This document shows, one piece after another, positions 43,585-53,182 of a stretch of 64,000 nt of DNA. Where the stretch lies: the NCBI RefSeq assembly GCF_014596725.1, contig NZ_JACVEG010000002.1, positions 868,001-932,000 on the forward strand, in the 5' to 3' direction. This DNA comes from Vibrio sp. Y2-5. GTDB taxonomy: Bacteria; Pseudomonadota; Gammaproteobacteria; Enterobacterales; Vibrionaceae. The first letter of the stretch is position 1, and each line of letters starts with the position of its first letter. The notes beneath the pieces were generated by a model. The model did no database searches. It was given only the letters and a program-made list of their open reading frames with translations, and was not told the DNA's origin. Position numbers and translations under genes: made by a program.

Positions 43585-43764
43585 GTGAATCGTCGTTCCT
43601 TAGTATTTAAGCTACTATAAAATACAGAATTAATTATAAATAAACAGCGATAAAGCTCATCGTTATGGCATGTACTGCATGATTGATGGCCTGATAAATT
43701 GACAACCTATTTGGCTGGTAAATGAGTCCCTACTGAACGTTCATACACATGGAAGATATCGTAA

Positions 43765-45783
43765 ATGAAAAAAGCGACGTGTATTTATACAACGTTAGTT
43801 TTTATTTCAGCTACAGCATACGCTGACGACAAAGTGCTTGAGCATCTTATGAGTCTCTCATTAGAAGAGCTTTCAATGCTGAATGTTCGTATGGAGACTG
43901 CCACTAAGTCGTCGCGGCGATTAGCAGACATTCCATCTTCAGTTTATGTGTTGAGCAATGAACGTATTATCCGTAGTGGTGTTCGTACTATACCCGATGC
44001 TCTCGCCCTTGTTCCTGGCTTACATGTTTCCAAGTATTCAGATACAGAGTGGATTGTCTCTGCACGGGGTTTTCACGATGGGCTTTTCAACAAACAACTT
44101 GTCATGATTGATGGCCGGAGTGTCTACAGTCCGCTTTATGGAGGCGTTTATTGGGCGGATATCGATTATGTATTGGACGATATAGATAGAATAGAAGTGC
44201 TTCGCGGGCCAGGTGCCGCATTATGGGGTGGTAACGCCGTTAATGGCGTGATTAACATCATCACAAAATCCGCGAAAGAGACTCAAGGAAGCTTTGTAAG
44301 TGCTGGTTGGGCTGAAGGGGGTGACTACGATGCAAGTGTTAGACACGGACTTCAGTTGAGTGAGGATGTCAGCGCACGGGCTTTCTACAAAAAGCGGCAG
44401 CTTCGAAATGACCGAAACAAACCTTATCCAGACTGGACGTTGGAAACGGCAGGAATTGTTACTCAATCTGATTTGGAGCAAAATGATTGGGAGTTTCGTA
44501 TGGGAGGGGAACGTCTTACTTATAGTCATGATTGGTATCAATTGCATTACTCAAATGGAGATTTAAGTACCTCTGAAAGAGTGGAACAAGACGTTGATAG
44601 TTACTCGTTCTATACGCAGCTTAGATACGAAACTCGGCATTCAGATAAGCTCACGGGAAATTATCAGCTCTGGTTTGAACGTAATTCCAATGAAATGGCT
44701 GATGATGCGGGGTTGTCTAATACCCTTGATCTGGACTTTAACTATAACCACCAGATTACCGATGAACATCTAATCACCTATGGTGGAGGCTATCGACTGG
44801 TTGAAGTCGAATTCTTTCATCCATATGAAGGCATCGATTTCAATAACTTACCTTATTACCAACGCTATGCGACTGATCAGCAAGACGTAGATAGTATTGT
44901 CAATTTGCACCTACAGTCTGAGAAAGTTTGGAATAGCAAATGGAAGACAGTTGCTGGTGTAAAGCTCGAATACTTTGAGCTTTCTGACCAATTTGAAGTA
45001 TCACCTCAATTACGAACACTATTGACAATAGATGAGAATCAAACTGCTTGGGTGGGGTATGGCCGAGCTTCGGTTGCACCTTCATATTTAACTTCGAACA
45101 CTTATTTAGTTACCAACTACTATGACAGCGAACAAGACCGCTATTTTGCTGAATTAATGGTACCGGAAGGTAATATGAAGCCCGAAAGCGTTAGTACATA
45201 TGAGGTAGGCTATCGTTATGATTCCGAAATAGGTTTTGAATTTGATGCCTCATTCTTTTTAAGCCATCACAGCTACGTAAGGGGGCTGGATAATATTGAA
45301 GTCTCCGGTGTGCCTGATCAGGTTGTAGGCGTCGTGATTACTGATGACTACTCGCTTGAAACTCACGGCGTTGAGTTAAGCGCAGGATATATTGCTTTAG
45401 AAACGCTACGTTTCTATCTAAGTTACAGTTACTTACATGCTAAAGGGGAATGGAATGGTGGGAGTAACTCCAACGGCAGCTCTGTAAACTGGTATGACAT
45501 AGAAGCTCAACATAATGCAAGCTTACAGACTCTTTGGGACATTTCCCCACAGTGGAAGCTGGATTTTATCGTTAGGGGGCAGTCAATCCAATATCATGAG
45601 CAATTTCCGCAAATCCCAAATTATTTGGCCTTTGATGCTCGGCTTGCTTGGCAAGCTCATTCAAAAGCCCCTCGATTAGAATTCATTTTGCAAAATATTG
45701 GGGAGAAAGATGGATATAGAACCGATTGGATTAGCACCATTAATGAAGAAACTGGAGTGCTAAAGGCTTCTTATGAGTTTTAA
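43765..45783 (+). CDS. TonB-dependent outer membrane receptor
   Basis: A 672-residue outer-membrane protein. A signal peptide (cleavage after ATAYA) is followed by a plug domain (about 45-170; IPSSVYVLSNERI, SARGFHDGLFNKQLVMIDGR, IEVLRGPGAALWGGNAVNGVINIIT) and a 22-strand beta-barrel ending in the terminal aromatic F of ASYEF. The N-terminal SLEELSMLNV stretch is of the type found on receptors linked to signalling partners. No Fur box is visible upstream, so iron is not favoured as the ligand. It overlaps the YfiR-family gene by 11 bases, which in turn overlaps a diguanylate cyclase gene. Confidence 0.92.
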   Translation: MKKATCIYTTLVFISATAYADDKVLEHLMSLSLEELSMLNVRMETATKSSRRLADIPSSVYVLSNERIIRSGVRTIPDALALVPGLHVSKYSDTEWIVSARGFHDGLFNKQLVMIDGRSVYSPLYGGVYWADIDYVLDDIDRIEVLRGPGAALWGGNAVNGVINIITKSAKETQGSFVSAGWAEGGDYDASVRHGLQLSEDVSARAFYKKRQLRNDRNKPYPDWTLETAGIVTQSDLEQNDWEFRMGGERLTYSHDWYQLHYSNGDLSTSERVEQDVDSYSFYTQLRYETRHSDKLTGNYQLWFERNSNEMADDAGLSNTLDLDFNYNHQITDEHLITYGGGYRLVEVEFFHPYEGIDFNNLPYYQRYATDQQDVDSIVNLHLQSEKVWNSKWKTVAGVKLEYFELSDQFEVSPQLRTLLTIDENQTAWVGYGRASVAPSYLTSNTYLVTNYYDSEQDRYFAELMVPEGNMKPESVSTYEVGYRYDSEIGFEFDASFFLSHHSYVRGLDNIEVSGVPDQVVGVVITDDYSLETHGVELSAGYIALETLRFYLSYSYLHAKGEWNGGSNSNGSSVNWYDIEAQHNASLQTLWDISPQWKLDFIVRGQSIQYHEQFPQIPNYLAFDARLAWQAHSKAPRLEFILQNIGEKDGYRTDWISTINEETGVLKASYEF

Positions 45784-46270
45784 TTTACACCGCGCTTGGG
45801 TATTGCTTTTAATGTTTGTTTCAGGCGTGTCTTATGCTGCCTATGACCCAATGGATATTAAAGCGGTTTATATTTTCCGTATTTCAAACTTCATCCACTG
45901 GAACAGCGAAAGTGAAATGACCAACATAGAATTCTGCATTGTTGGTAATGAGAAAATTGCTACAACACTAGACAAAATAACTCAGAATAAAAAAGTTCGT
46001 CAGCTTCCTCTTATTGTTACTCCTTTTTATAGGGAGCAATGTGACATTCTGTTTGTAGACGAGCAAAGTGAATTAAACCTTGATTCGCTTGACCCACATA
46101 TGGTCGTCATCGGAGATGGACAAACCATTGGTACACAAGGTGGCACAATAGAATTAGCGACACTAGAAGGTAAAGTAAAACCCAAGATCTACATAGCAAA
46201 TATTGGTGCGTACTCAATTTCTTCCAGCTTGTTGCGTATAGCAATTATTGAAGACGGGAGGAAAATATGA
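45773..46270 (+). CDS. YfiR family periplasmic protein
   Basis: A 165-residue exported protein (signal peptide to about SYA, residues 20-22) of the YfiR/DUF4154 family. It shows YDPMDIKAVYIFRISNFIHW near the start, cysteines 55 (IEFCIVG) and 90 (REQCDILF) able to form a disulphide, and SISSSLLRIAI near the end. In Pseudomonas YfiBNR, periplasmic YfiR binds and represses the membrane cyclase YfiN; redox or outer-membrane signals release it. Its ATG lies inside the last codons of the TonB receptor gene with AAAGG upstream, and its TGA overlaps the cyclase ATG. This coupling implies the three work as one unit. Confidence 0.9.
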   Translation: MSFNLHRAWVLLLMFVSGVSYAAYDPMDIKAVYIFRISNFIHWNSESEMTNIEFCIVGNEKIATTLDKITQNKKVRQLPLIVTPFYREQCDILFVDEQSELNLDSLDPHMVVIGDGQTIGTQGGTIELATLEGKVKPKIYIANIGAYSISSSLLRIAIIEDGRKI

Positions 46271-48243
46271 ACTCGCTGTCTTTAAGGTTCAAACTCATTC
46301 TTCCGATTTTCTTGCTAATGTCGTCTATTTTTTGTGTTGCGCAGTGGTTTAGTTTTCAAAAAGACATTGAACAGAAAGAGAAAAGCTTAATCGAACGCGT
46401 TCATGTGTTATCCAAAGGGGTATCTTACAACTTACAAGCTGCAATTTTGTTTGATGACCAACTTATCGCTCAGGACATTCTGTCCGCTTTTGCGGTTGAT
46501 GAGGATGTCGTTCGAGTTAAGTTATTCGATCAGGAAAACCAGTTGTTTGCTTTGTATGTGAAAGAGGGAAGTGATGCACCGATTCCTAATGAACATCAAC
46601 GCGAAGAAGCACTGCAAAATGAGTATGTTATTTCCAACCAATATATTTACCTGACTGTTCCTGTAGAGGTAGATGATTTGGCTATCGCTTCACTGAGTGT
46701 GACAGTCTCCGCTAAGCCATTACTCGAAATTTATGAGACAGCGCTTAACGATGCATTGTTCTTTTTTACTGTGTTAACGCTTTCCGGTATTGCACTCTAT
46801 CAACTGGTCCAAAAGCTGATCGTAAAACCTGTCTATTCACTCAATCATGCAATGAAGGCGTACATTGATAACCGAGAGCGAGATGTCGATTTAAAATGCA
46901 AGTCTAAAGATGAAATCGGTGATTTGGTGAGTGCATTTAACACTATGCTTGATACTATTGAAGCGCACGAAGAACAAGACAGGTATACGCTTGCTAAGTT
47001 GGAGCAAGAGAAATCGTTTGCTAACGAAGTCGTTGATACCGTCCAACATGGGCTGATCGTGGTTAATAGCAATGGCGACATTATCATGGCGAATGGTGAA
47101 GCCAGTCGAGTTTTCCACCATTCATCACTCGGGCTATTGGGTAAAAATCTTAGTGAAATTTTGCAAACTGATAACGATCCCATCATTAAATCCGCGTTAA
47201 ATGAACATAAACAACTGGATGAAGAACTCATCGTTAGAGCGAGCGAGAATAACGTCCAACAATTACTACGGGTTAGCAGTCGTCCGCTATCCAGACCTGA
47301 TCAAACCTTGTTTGCCATTGAAGATGTCACTGAAATTGAAGTTGCACTTCGTCGTCAGCGATTAGCGGCAGGTGTGTTTGAAAATAGCCAAGATGGGATC
47401 ATTCTACTCAACCACCAAGGTGTAATTACAGTGATTAACCCTAAAGTGACTCAATTACTTGGCTATAACAACGAAGATGTAGTCAACAAACCGATTGATC
47501 AAGTTTTGGTGTGGAATCAATTCAGCTCTTTGCTGCCAACTATTGAACAGTCGTTGCAAGAGTTGGGTCAATGGCAAGGCGAAGTGTGTGAAAGACATAC
47601 CGACGGACATCTGGTACCTCTGTTTGCTAAAGTTAATCGCATTGCAAAATCTGACCTGTCAAAAGGTCATGATATGGTGATTATCATTTCAGATCTTTCC
47701 AATGTGAAAGAGATGGAGCGATTGGAATACCTTGCTCATCATGATTCATTAACAGGTTTGGCTAATCGTTCTAAGTTGTATCGCTTACTCAATGATATCA
47801 TTGCTGAAAATCAAGTCTCGTTTCGCCCGTTTTCTTTGCTTTATCTTGATTTAGATGGGTTTAAACAGATCAATGACACCTATGGTCACGAAGCAGGAGA
47901 TGAAGTTCTTAGACAAGTGTCTGAGCGATTACTCTCTCAGGTTCGCAGCCAAGATCTTGTTGCTCGGTTGTCGGGAGATGAATTTGTTATTGTGATTAAC
48001 CCGAGTGAACGACAAAGTGTAGAACTGATGTCGCAACGGCTGATTAAGTTGATTGAGCAAGATATTCAATACAAACAACATAGTGTCAATGTTGGAGCAA
48101 GCATAGGCGTATACTTCATTGATAGTAATGAAGATAACTTAGACGCAATGATCAAAGTGGCGGATAACGCTATGTACAAGGCAAAAAATTTAGGCAAAGG
48201 TCAATTTGTGCTTATTGATAGTTCATCACAAGCAATGATGTAA
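46267..48243 (+). CDS. HAMP-PAS-GGDEF diguanylate cyclase (YfiN-like)
   Basis: A 658-residue inner-membrane cyclase. A transmembrane helix at about 8-26, a periplasmic sensor (about 30-160; CHASE8-like, as in YfiN), a second helix at about 162-180, HAMP (180-235), two PAS regions (about 250-350 and 365-475), then GGDEF (about 488-650). The active-site loop is SGDEF (569-573), a common active variant. An inhibitory RxxD site (RSQD, 560-563) sits at the correct five-residue spacing, so product inhibition is expected. GGGAGG precedes the ATG. By analogy with YfiN, the YfiR-family protein encoded just before should restrain it from the periplasm. Confidence 0.92.
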   Translation: MNSLSLRFKLILPIFLLMSSIFCVAQWFSFQKDIEQKEKSLIERVHVLSKGVSYNLQAAILFDDQLIAQDILSAFAVDEDVVRVKLFDQENQLFALYVKEGSDAPIPNEHQREEALQNEYVISNQYIYLTVPVEVDDLAIASLSVTVSAKPLLEIYETALNDALFFFTVLTLSGIALYQLVQKLIVKPVYSLNHAMKAYIDNRERDVDLKCKSKDEIGDLVSAFNTMLDTIEAHEEQDRYTLAKLEQEKSFANEVVDTVQHGLIVVNSNGDIIMANGEASRVFHHSSLGLLGKNLSEILQTDNDPIIKSALNEHKQLDEELIVRASENNVQQLLRVSSRPLSRPDQTLFAIEDVTEIEVALRRQRLAAGVFENSQDGIILLNHQGVITVINPKVTQLLGYNNEDVVNKPIDQVLVWNQFSSLLPTIEQSLQELGQWQGEVCERHTDGHLVPLFAKVNRIAKSDLSKGHDMVIIISDLSNVKEMERLEYLAHHDSLTGLANRSKLYRLLNDIIAENQVSFRPFSLLYLDLDGFKQINDTYGHEAGDEVLRQVSERLLSQVRSQDLVARLSGDEFVIVINPSERQSVELMSQRLIKLIEQDIQYKQHSVNVGASIGVYFIDSNEDNLDAMIKVADNAMYKAKNLGKGQFVLIDSSSQAMM

Positions 48244-48316
48244 AAACGGCTGTGGTGACAACAAGTTTAATAAATGGTTAGGTTGGCAGTATAGTGCTGC
48301 GCTTTTGGAGAGAATA

Positions 48317-49333
48317 ATGAACGTATTAGTGACTGGTGGCATGGGATATATCGGTAGCCATACATGCATCCAGATGATTCACGCAGGTATGACGCCAGTG
48401 ATTTTGGACAACTTATACAACAGTAAATCAACAGTGCTTGATCGTATCGAAAAAGTCGCTGGGGTAAAGCCTAAGTTTGTTGAAGGTGACATTCGTGATA
48501 AAGCTTTGATGGTAGAGTTGCTGACGGAACACAACATCGATGCCGTTATCCACTTTGCAGGCTTAAAAGCAGTAGGAGAATCGGTTCAGAAGCCGTTGGA
48601 ATACTATGATAACAACGTTAATGGCACGCTAGTTTTGGTTTCAGCGATGCGAGAAGCAGGAGTGAAGTCATTAGTGTTTAGCTCTTCAGCTACGGTTTAT
48701 GGTGATCCAGCGTCTGTTCCTATCACAGAAGACTTCCCAACCAGTGCGACGAATCCATATGGTCGCAGTAAACTGATGGTAGAAGAATGTTTAACTGATT
48801 TTCAAAATGCAAATCCAGACTGGAGCATTACGCTGCTAAGATACTTCAACCCGGTTGGTTCCCATCCTTCCGGTGAATTAGGCGAAGATCCGCAAGGTAT
48901 CCCGAACAATCTCATGCCATTTGTCTCTCAGGTTGCGGTAGGGCGCAGAGAATTTCTTTCTGTATTTGGTAGTGATTACCCGACTAAAGATGGTACTGGC
49001 GTACGCGATTACATTCACGTGATGGATTTGGCCGATGGTCATATTGCCGCGTTGCAAAAAGTAGGGGATAAAGCTGGATTACATATTTATAACTTAGGTA
49101 CTGGTATTGGTTATAGTGTTCTGGATATGGTGAAAGCGTTTGAAGTGGCTGCTAACAAACAAGTGCCATACAAGCTGGTGGATAGACGGCCAGGTGACAT
49201 TGCAGAGTGTTGGGCTGACCCAGCAAAAGCAGAGAATGAGTTGGGGTGGAAGGCTTCGCGCACACTCGAAGAGATGACTCAGGATACTTGGCGCTGGCAG
49301 TCAAATAACCCTCAGGGATATCCATCAGCGTAA
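48317..49333 (+). CDS. galE: UDP-glucose 4-epimerase
   Basis: A 338-residue short-chain dehydrogenase-type epimerase, the same length as E. coli GalE. NAD binds at VTGGMGYIGSHT; the catalytic SSSATVYG serine and YGRSK tyrosine-lysine pair are present; FNPVGSHPSGELGEDP and PGDIAECWADP shape the sugar site. It interconverts UDP-glucose and UDP-galactose for galactose use and surface glycans. A TTG 12 bases earlier is in frame, but GGAG is placed for the ATG at 48317. No gal genes adjoin it, so a role in envelope sugar supply is likely. Confidence 0.97.
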   Translation: MNVLVTGGMGYIGSHTCIQMIHAGMTPVILDNLYNSKSTVLDRIEKVAGVKPKFVEGDIRDKALMVELLTEHNIDAVIHFAGLKAVGESVQKPLEYYDNNVNGTLVLVSAMREAGVKSLVFSSSATVYGDPASVPITEDFPTSATNPYGRSKLMVEECLTDFQNANPDWSITLLRYFNPVGSHPSGELGEDPQGIPNNLMPFVSQVAVGRREFLSVFGSDYPTKDGTGVRDYIHVMDLADGHIAALQKVGDKAGLHIYNLGTGIGYSVLDMVKAFEVAANKQVPYKLVDRRPGDIAECWADPAKAENELGWKASRTLEEMTQDTWRWQSNNPQGYPSA

Positions 49334-49346
49334 ATACGCGTACAAC

Positions 49347-49373
49347 AAAAAAAGCGGCTTTTGGCCGCTTTTT
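49347..49373. terminator. bidirectional intrinsic terminator
   Basis: AAAGCGGC (49351-49358) pairs with GCCGCTTT (49364-49371), with A and T runs outside. It serves galE and the convergent chemoreceptor gene. Confidence 0.85.
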
Positions 49374-49397
49374 GCTTCTAAACAATATCTCATTACA

Positions 49398-50822
49398 TCA
49401 GTTGGTACGGTAGCGACTTAGAGTCTCCACTAAGTTACGAGTTGCTTGAGCGATGTTGCGAATACCTATAGAAGACTGCTCAGCGACTCCGCGAATAGTA
49501 TTTGATTGGTTGCGAATATCACTCAATTCAGAAGCGATGTCATTCGCAACTGAGCTTTGTTCATCGGCTGAAGTTGAAATTTGAAGACTTAAGTCATTAA
49601 TCAAATTCGCAGATTCCGCGATGATGTTTACATCGTTCCCAATTTCTGTCACCAACAGGCTGCTTGTTTGCGCTTGGCTAACGGTTTGATCGGTGATTTT
49701 TGCAATGTTCTGCGTTTCGCTTTGTAGTTGACCAATCATAGTTTGAATCTCTACCGTCGCAGCTTGAGTGCGACTCGCTAGAGTGCGAACTTCGTCTGCT
49801 ACAACTGCAAAACCTCTACCTTGCTCGCCAGCGCGAGCCGCTTCAATTGCCGCATTAAGGGCCAGAAGGTTGGTCTGTTCAGAAATCGCATTGATCGTGG
49901 TGATGACATCGTTAATCTTGATTGCGTTTTCATTTAGTGTCGTCACCGAAGATGACGTTTGAGCGATATAGCCTGTTAATTGTTCAATTTCGCTGATCGC
50001 CTGTTGAACTCTCTTGTGGCTACTGCTGACTTGTTCTGAGTCATTTTCGGTTTGCTGAGTCGCTTTTAGAGCAATGTTTGAAACTTCGTGCGCTGATGCC
50101 GTCATCTCTTCCATTGCCGTCGCTACTGAATCCAGCGAAGAGTACTGTCTCTGAATTTGTGTTTCGCTTTCTTTCATCTCTTCAGCAAATGAAGCCGACG
50201 TTTCGCTCAGTGTTGTCGAATTGTCTTTTACTGCCACTATAAGATCAGTCAACGTATCCATTGCATTGTCTAAAGCGCAACCGATAGTACCGAATTCATC
50301 GCGACCAGCATGGAAACCTAGACGTGAAGTTAGGTCACCTTCGGCAATTTTTTGCGTGGTTGTGTAAAGAACCCAAAGAGCACCGCCAATAAAGGTCGCA
50401 ACCCAGTAGATAAAAATAGCGAATGGAATCACCCACAAGAATGAGAGTAACAACGTAGTGAAAGCTTCTGAACGAGCTTGCTGTTCACGTTTAGAAAAAT
50501 CATCGGTAAGCGCATATACTTTGCCATCCGGTGCTTTGGCCGTCGCCGTTACAACACCATTGTTATACCGAGTATCACTCAATGACGAACGAGTGTCTAA
50601 ACCTGAAAATGTGGTGATGTTGGGCTGAGAGATAATGCCTTGCAGTTTGTATTCAACAGCAAGTTTTGACTGTTGTTCAATAGATTGCAAAGTATCAAAA
50701 TAACGAGCGCCCGAGATGCTAGCGATCGCTAATAGAAACAGTGTGAAGACAACCCACATTTTATCGTTGATAGACATCTTGATAAACACGCGGTCTATCG
50801 TTCGGAACTCAACTTCTTTCAT
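49398..50822 (-). CDS. methyl-accepting chemotaxis protein
   Basis: A 474-residue chemoreceptor. Transmembrane helix 1 is at about 24-42, followed by a short periplasmic segment of roughly 85 residues, helix 2 at about 125-150, HAMP (about 150-205), and a cytoplasmic signalling hairpin whose tip reads [20 protein letters not shown], so CheA/CheW coupling is expected. The periplasmic part is too small for a typical four-helix or dCache sensor, so it may sense at the membrane or through a partner. GGAG precedes the ATG at 50822; an in-frame ATG at 50840 lacks one. Confidence 0.92.
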   Translation of the reverse strand: MKEVEFRTIDRVFIKMSINDKMWVVFTLFLLAIASISGARYFDTLQSIEQQSKLAVEYKLQGIISQPNITTFSGLDTRSSLSDTRYNNGVVTATAKAPDGKVYALTDDFSKREQQARSEAFTTLLLSFLWVIPFAIFIYWVATFIGGALWVLYTTTQKIAEGDLTSRLGFHAGRDEFGTIGCALDNAMDTLTDLIVAVKDNSTTLSETSASFAEEMKESETQIQRQYSSLDSVATAMEEMTASAHEVSNIALKATQQTENDSEQVSSSHKRVQQAISEIEQLTGYIAQTSSSVTTLNENAIKINDVITTINAISEQTNLLALNAAIEAARAGEQGRGFAVVADEVRTLASRTQAATVEIQTMIGQLQSETQNIAKITDQTVSQAQTSSLLVTEIGNDVNIIAESANLINDLSLQISTSADEQSSVANDIASELSDIRNQSNTIRGVAEQSSIGIRNIAQATRNLVETLSRYRTN

Positions 50823-50963
50823 TGTTACTCCGAGAGGCAAATTTAAGAGATTCTTGTGTAGCTAATATCCTACTATTTATGTGCTGTGTGTCGTATTTAA
50901 ATTTGAAATATATGTAATATAAATTTTAATAATGAGATATAGATCGACTAGATTCCTAAAATT

Positions 50964-50996
50964 AAAAAAAGGGGCAAATACGGATGTATTTGCCCC
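50964..50996 (-). terminator. intrinsic terminator after aromatic amino acid permease gene
   Basis: GGGGCAAATAC (50971-50981) pairs perfectly with GTATTTGCCCC (50986-50996). On the lower strand a run of seven T follows. Confidence 0.88.
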
Positions 50997-51016
50997 TATG
51001 TGATTTCATTGATTAT

Positions 51017-52219
51017 TTAACCCAGTGACGGTAGCACACCTGCTGTGATCAATAGTTGTGAACTGATGATCACTATACCTACAACACCTGTTGCAACCAG
51101 TGCGATATTGCCACCGCCAACTTGGTAATGGTTATCTGTTGCCGTTTGGCGAACACGAACAACCATGACTAATGGTAGGAAGATAGCGAGGACTGCTAGA
51201 GCAATCGCTGCGTATCCTAGAGCCATAATAAAACCCTGAGGGTAGTACAAAGCAAAGATCAGCGGAGGTGTGAAAGTTACAAGCGATGCCGCAATTCTAT
51301 TCATGCTGCCATTCTTCTTACGAATAGTGTCGCCCATAAATTCAAACAAACCTAGACTCACGCCTAAGAATGAAGTCAGCAGTGCGAGATCAGCAAAGAT
51401 ACCGATGATATTGCCAAGATTGGATTGATGAACGGTTTGAGAAAGCGTTGAGATTAAAGCACTCAAGCCAGCATTGCCGATAAGGTCAGGTTGGCTAACC
51501 ACACCAAGTGTTACCACTTGCCAGAAGATGTAAATGATCAAAGGAATTGCTGAACCAACGATAATCGCTTTACGTAATGAAGGAGTATGACCATCCAAGT
51601 AGTTTACGATTGCTGGAATGCTGCCGTGAAAACCAAACGATGTAAAAATCACAGGAATGGAAGCAACGACCAGTCCTTGGCCAACAGGCATGCTCAGTAA
51701 GTATGAATGAGTAACGTTTGGTGCAAGAAACGTCAGCACAACAATCATTGCGACGATTTTGCCAGCAAACAAAAGTCGGTTTACTTTATCAACCGTCGCA
51801 GTACCGATAGTAACAACTGCAGCCACGATTACCGTGAAAATCAATGTGCCAATCTGTCCATTGATTTCAGTGCCTGTAAAGCTAGCGATGCGTTGAGTGA
51901 ATTGAGCGCCACCACCTGCGATATACGCAGCACATAAAGCGTAAAACAAGAAGAGCATGGCAAAAGTCGCCACCCATTTTCCTTTGTCGCCCAAGATTTG
52001 CTTCGCTAAGGTATGCAATGTTGCATCTTTATCGGCGTACTGATGGATCTCTACCATGAGTAGTGCTGTAAATGACATCAATGCCCAAAGACCAAGCATG
52101 ATAATCAGAGAGGTTGAAAAACCAATTCCTGCGGATGCGAGTGGCAGAGCAAGCATACCTGCACCAATGGTGGTGCCCGCAATAATCAAAGTACTGCCTA
52201 AAAGCTTTGATTTCATCAT
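51017..52219 (-). CDS. aromatic amino acid permease (TyrP/Mtr/TnaB family)
   Basis: A 400-residue inner-membrane transporter of the HAAAP family with eleven or so transmembrane segments. The signature at the first helix, GSTLIIAGTTIGAGMLALPL, is diagnostic. It is most like tyrosine-specific TyrP in length and in the FGFHGSIPAIVNY segment, but Mtr and TnaB cannot be excluded. It moves tyrosine or tryptophan with protons. Two ATG codons are adjacent at the start. No tryptophanase or tyr genes adjoin it; it is monocistronic with its own terminator. Confidence 0.9.
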   Translation of the reverse strand: MMKSKLLGSTLIIAGTTIGAGMLALPLASAGIGFSTSLIIMLGLWALMSFTALLMVEIHQYADKDATLHTLAKQILGDKGKWVATFAMLFLFYALCAAYIAGGGAQFTQRIASFTGTEINGQIGTLIFTVIVAAVVTIGTATVDKVNRLLFAGKIVAMIVVLTFLAPNVTHSYLLSMPVGQGLVVASIPVIFTSFGFHGSIPAIVNYLDGHTPSLRKAIIVGSAIPLIIYIFWQVVTLGVVSQPDLIGNAGLSALISTLSQTVHQSNLGNIIGIFADLALLTSFLGVSLGLFEFMGDTIRKKNGSMNRIAASLVTFTPPLIFALYYPQGFIMALGYAAIALAVLAIFLPLVMVVRVRQTATDNHYQVGGGNIALVATGVVGIVIISSQLLITAGVLPSLG

Positions 52220-52499
52220 TCTGTAAACTTATTTTTACTGTAGTTGTGTTGCTTAACATTATGTTCGAACATTGACCACTCTAGGTGGTTTTATTCACTG
52301 ATTTGGCGACATTCTGTAGAACTTATCTGTAAACGTCAATGAATTCGTACAGATTAAATTCCAGAAGTGTAAAAATATATTTACAGTTGGTTTGCGAGGT
52401 AAAGATATGATTGATGAGTTAGGGTTTTAAATTGAACAGCTCAATGTAAATGCACTTATAATCATGCGAATAAAGAAACAAAGAGTCTAAGTTTTTTCT
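52220..52499. other. intergenic region between divergent genes
   Basis: About 280 bases upstream of both the permease and acpH. It is AT-rich, and I did not find a TyrR or TrpR box that I would defend. Confidence 0.35.
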
Positions 52500-53081
52500 A
52501 TGAATTATCTTGCGCATTTACATATTGCAGAAGCGTCTGACAGTAATTTACTCGGTAATCTATTAGGGGATTTCGTAAAAGGTAATCCGAGTGATCTCTA
52601 TTCTGATGAAATCGTGCAAGGAATCAGGCTTCATCGCTGGGTTGATGCCTATACAGATAGCCATGAAGTTATGGTAGTTGCAAAAGCCTTGTTTCCATCA
52701 GCAACTCGTCGTTTCTCGCCCATCGCGTTAGATATGTTTTGGGATCACTGTTTAGCGAAACATTGGCAGCGATTTTATTCAGAGTCTTTACGGCAGTTTG
52801 TATTGGATGCTGAAAAGAAAGTCAGGAATGATCACTCTTCGTCTTTACCCGAGCGTTATATGATGGTGAGCGATAAGATGTGGCAAGGGCGATGGCTGGA
52901 ATCATATGCTGATTTTGAAAATATTCACTTTGCATTACAACGTATGTCCTTACGAAGAGAAAGAATGAAACCTCTAGCGGAATGCTATGTCAGCCTTGAA
53001 GATTCCTATCAAGATCTAGAGTCTCTTTTCTTTTCGCTCTATCCGGAAGTATTAGAGAAAGCCAAAAGCATTCGCTTTTGA
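52500..53081 (+). CDS. acpH: ACP phosphodiesterase
   Basis: A 193-residue protein of the AcpH family (HD-related fold). It shows MNYLAHLHIA, SNLLGNLLGDFVKGNPS, IVQGIRLHRWVDAYTDSH and LDMFWDHCLAKHW with the conserved His/Asp residues that bind metal. AcpH removes the 4'-phosphopantetheine group from acyl carrier protein. The length equals that of E. coli AcpH. It is followed after about 100 bases by the DEAD-box helicase on the same strand. Confidence 0.93.
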   Translation: MNYLAHLHIAEASDSNLLGNLLGDFVKGNPSDLYSDEIVQGIRLHRWVDAYTDSHEVMVVAKALFPSATRRFSPIALDMFWDHCLAKHWQRFYSESLRQFVLDAEKKVRNDHSSSLPERYMMVSDKMWQGRWLESYADFENIHFALQRMSLRRERMKPLAECYVSLEDSYQDLESLFFSLYPEVLEKAKSIRF

Positions 53082-53182
53082 TACAATCCGCCGCCGCTCC
53101 TAACAGCCAATGTATTGTTTTTACCAATACATTGGCGAGATTTAGGGAATGAACATCATATAGCTGAATTAATTGGTATCCA

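Noticed and set aside
43585..43764. Fur box upstream of the TonB-dependent receptor
   Set aside because: The only AT-rich palindromic stretch does not match the GATAATGATAATCATTATC pattern. TGAACGTTCA at 43734-43743 is a perfect 10-mer palindrome but matches no site I know.
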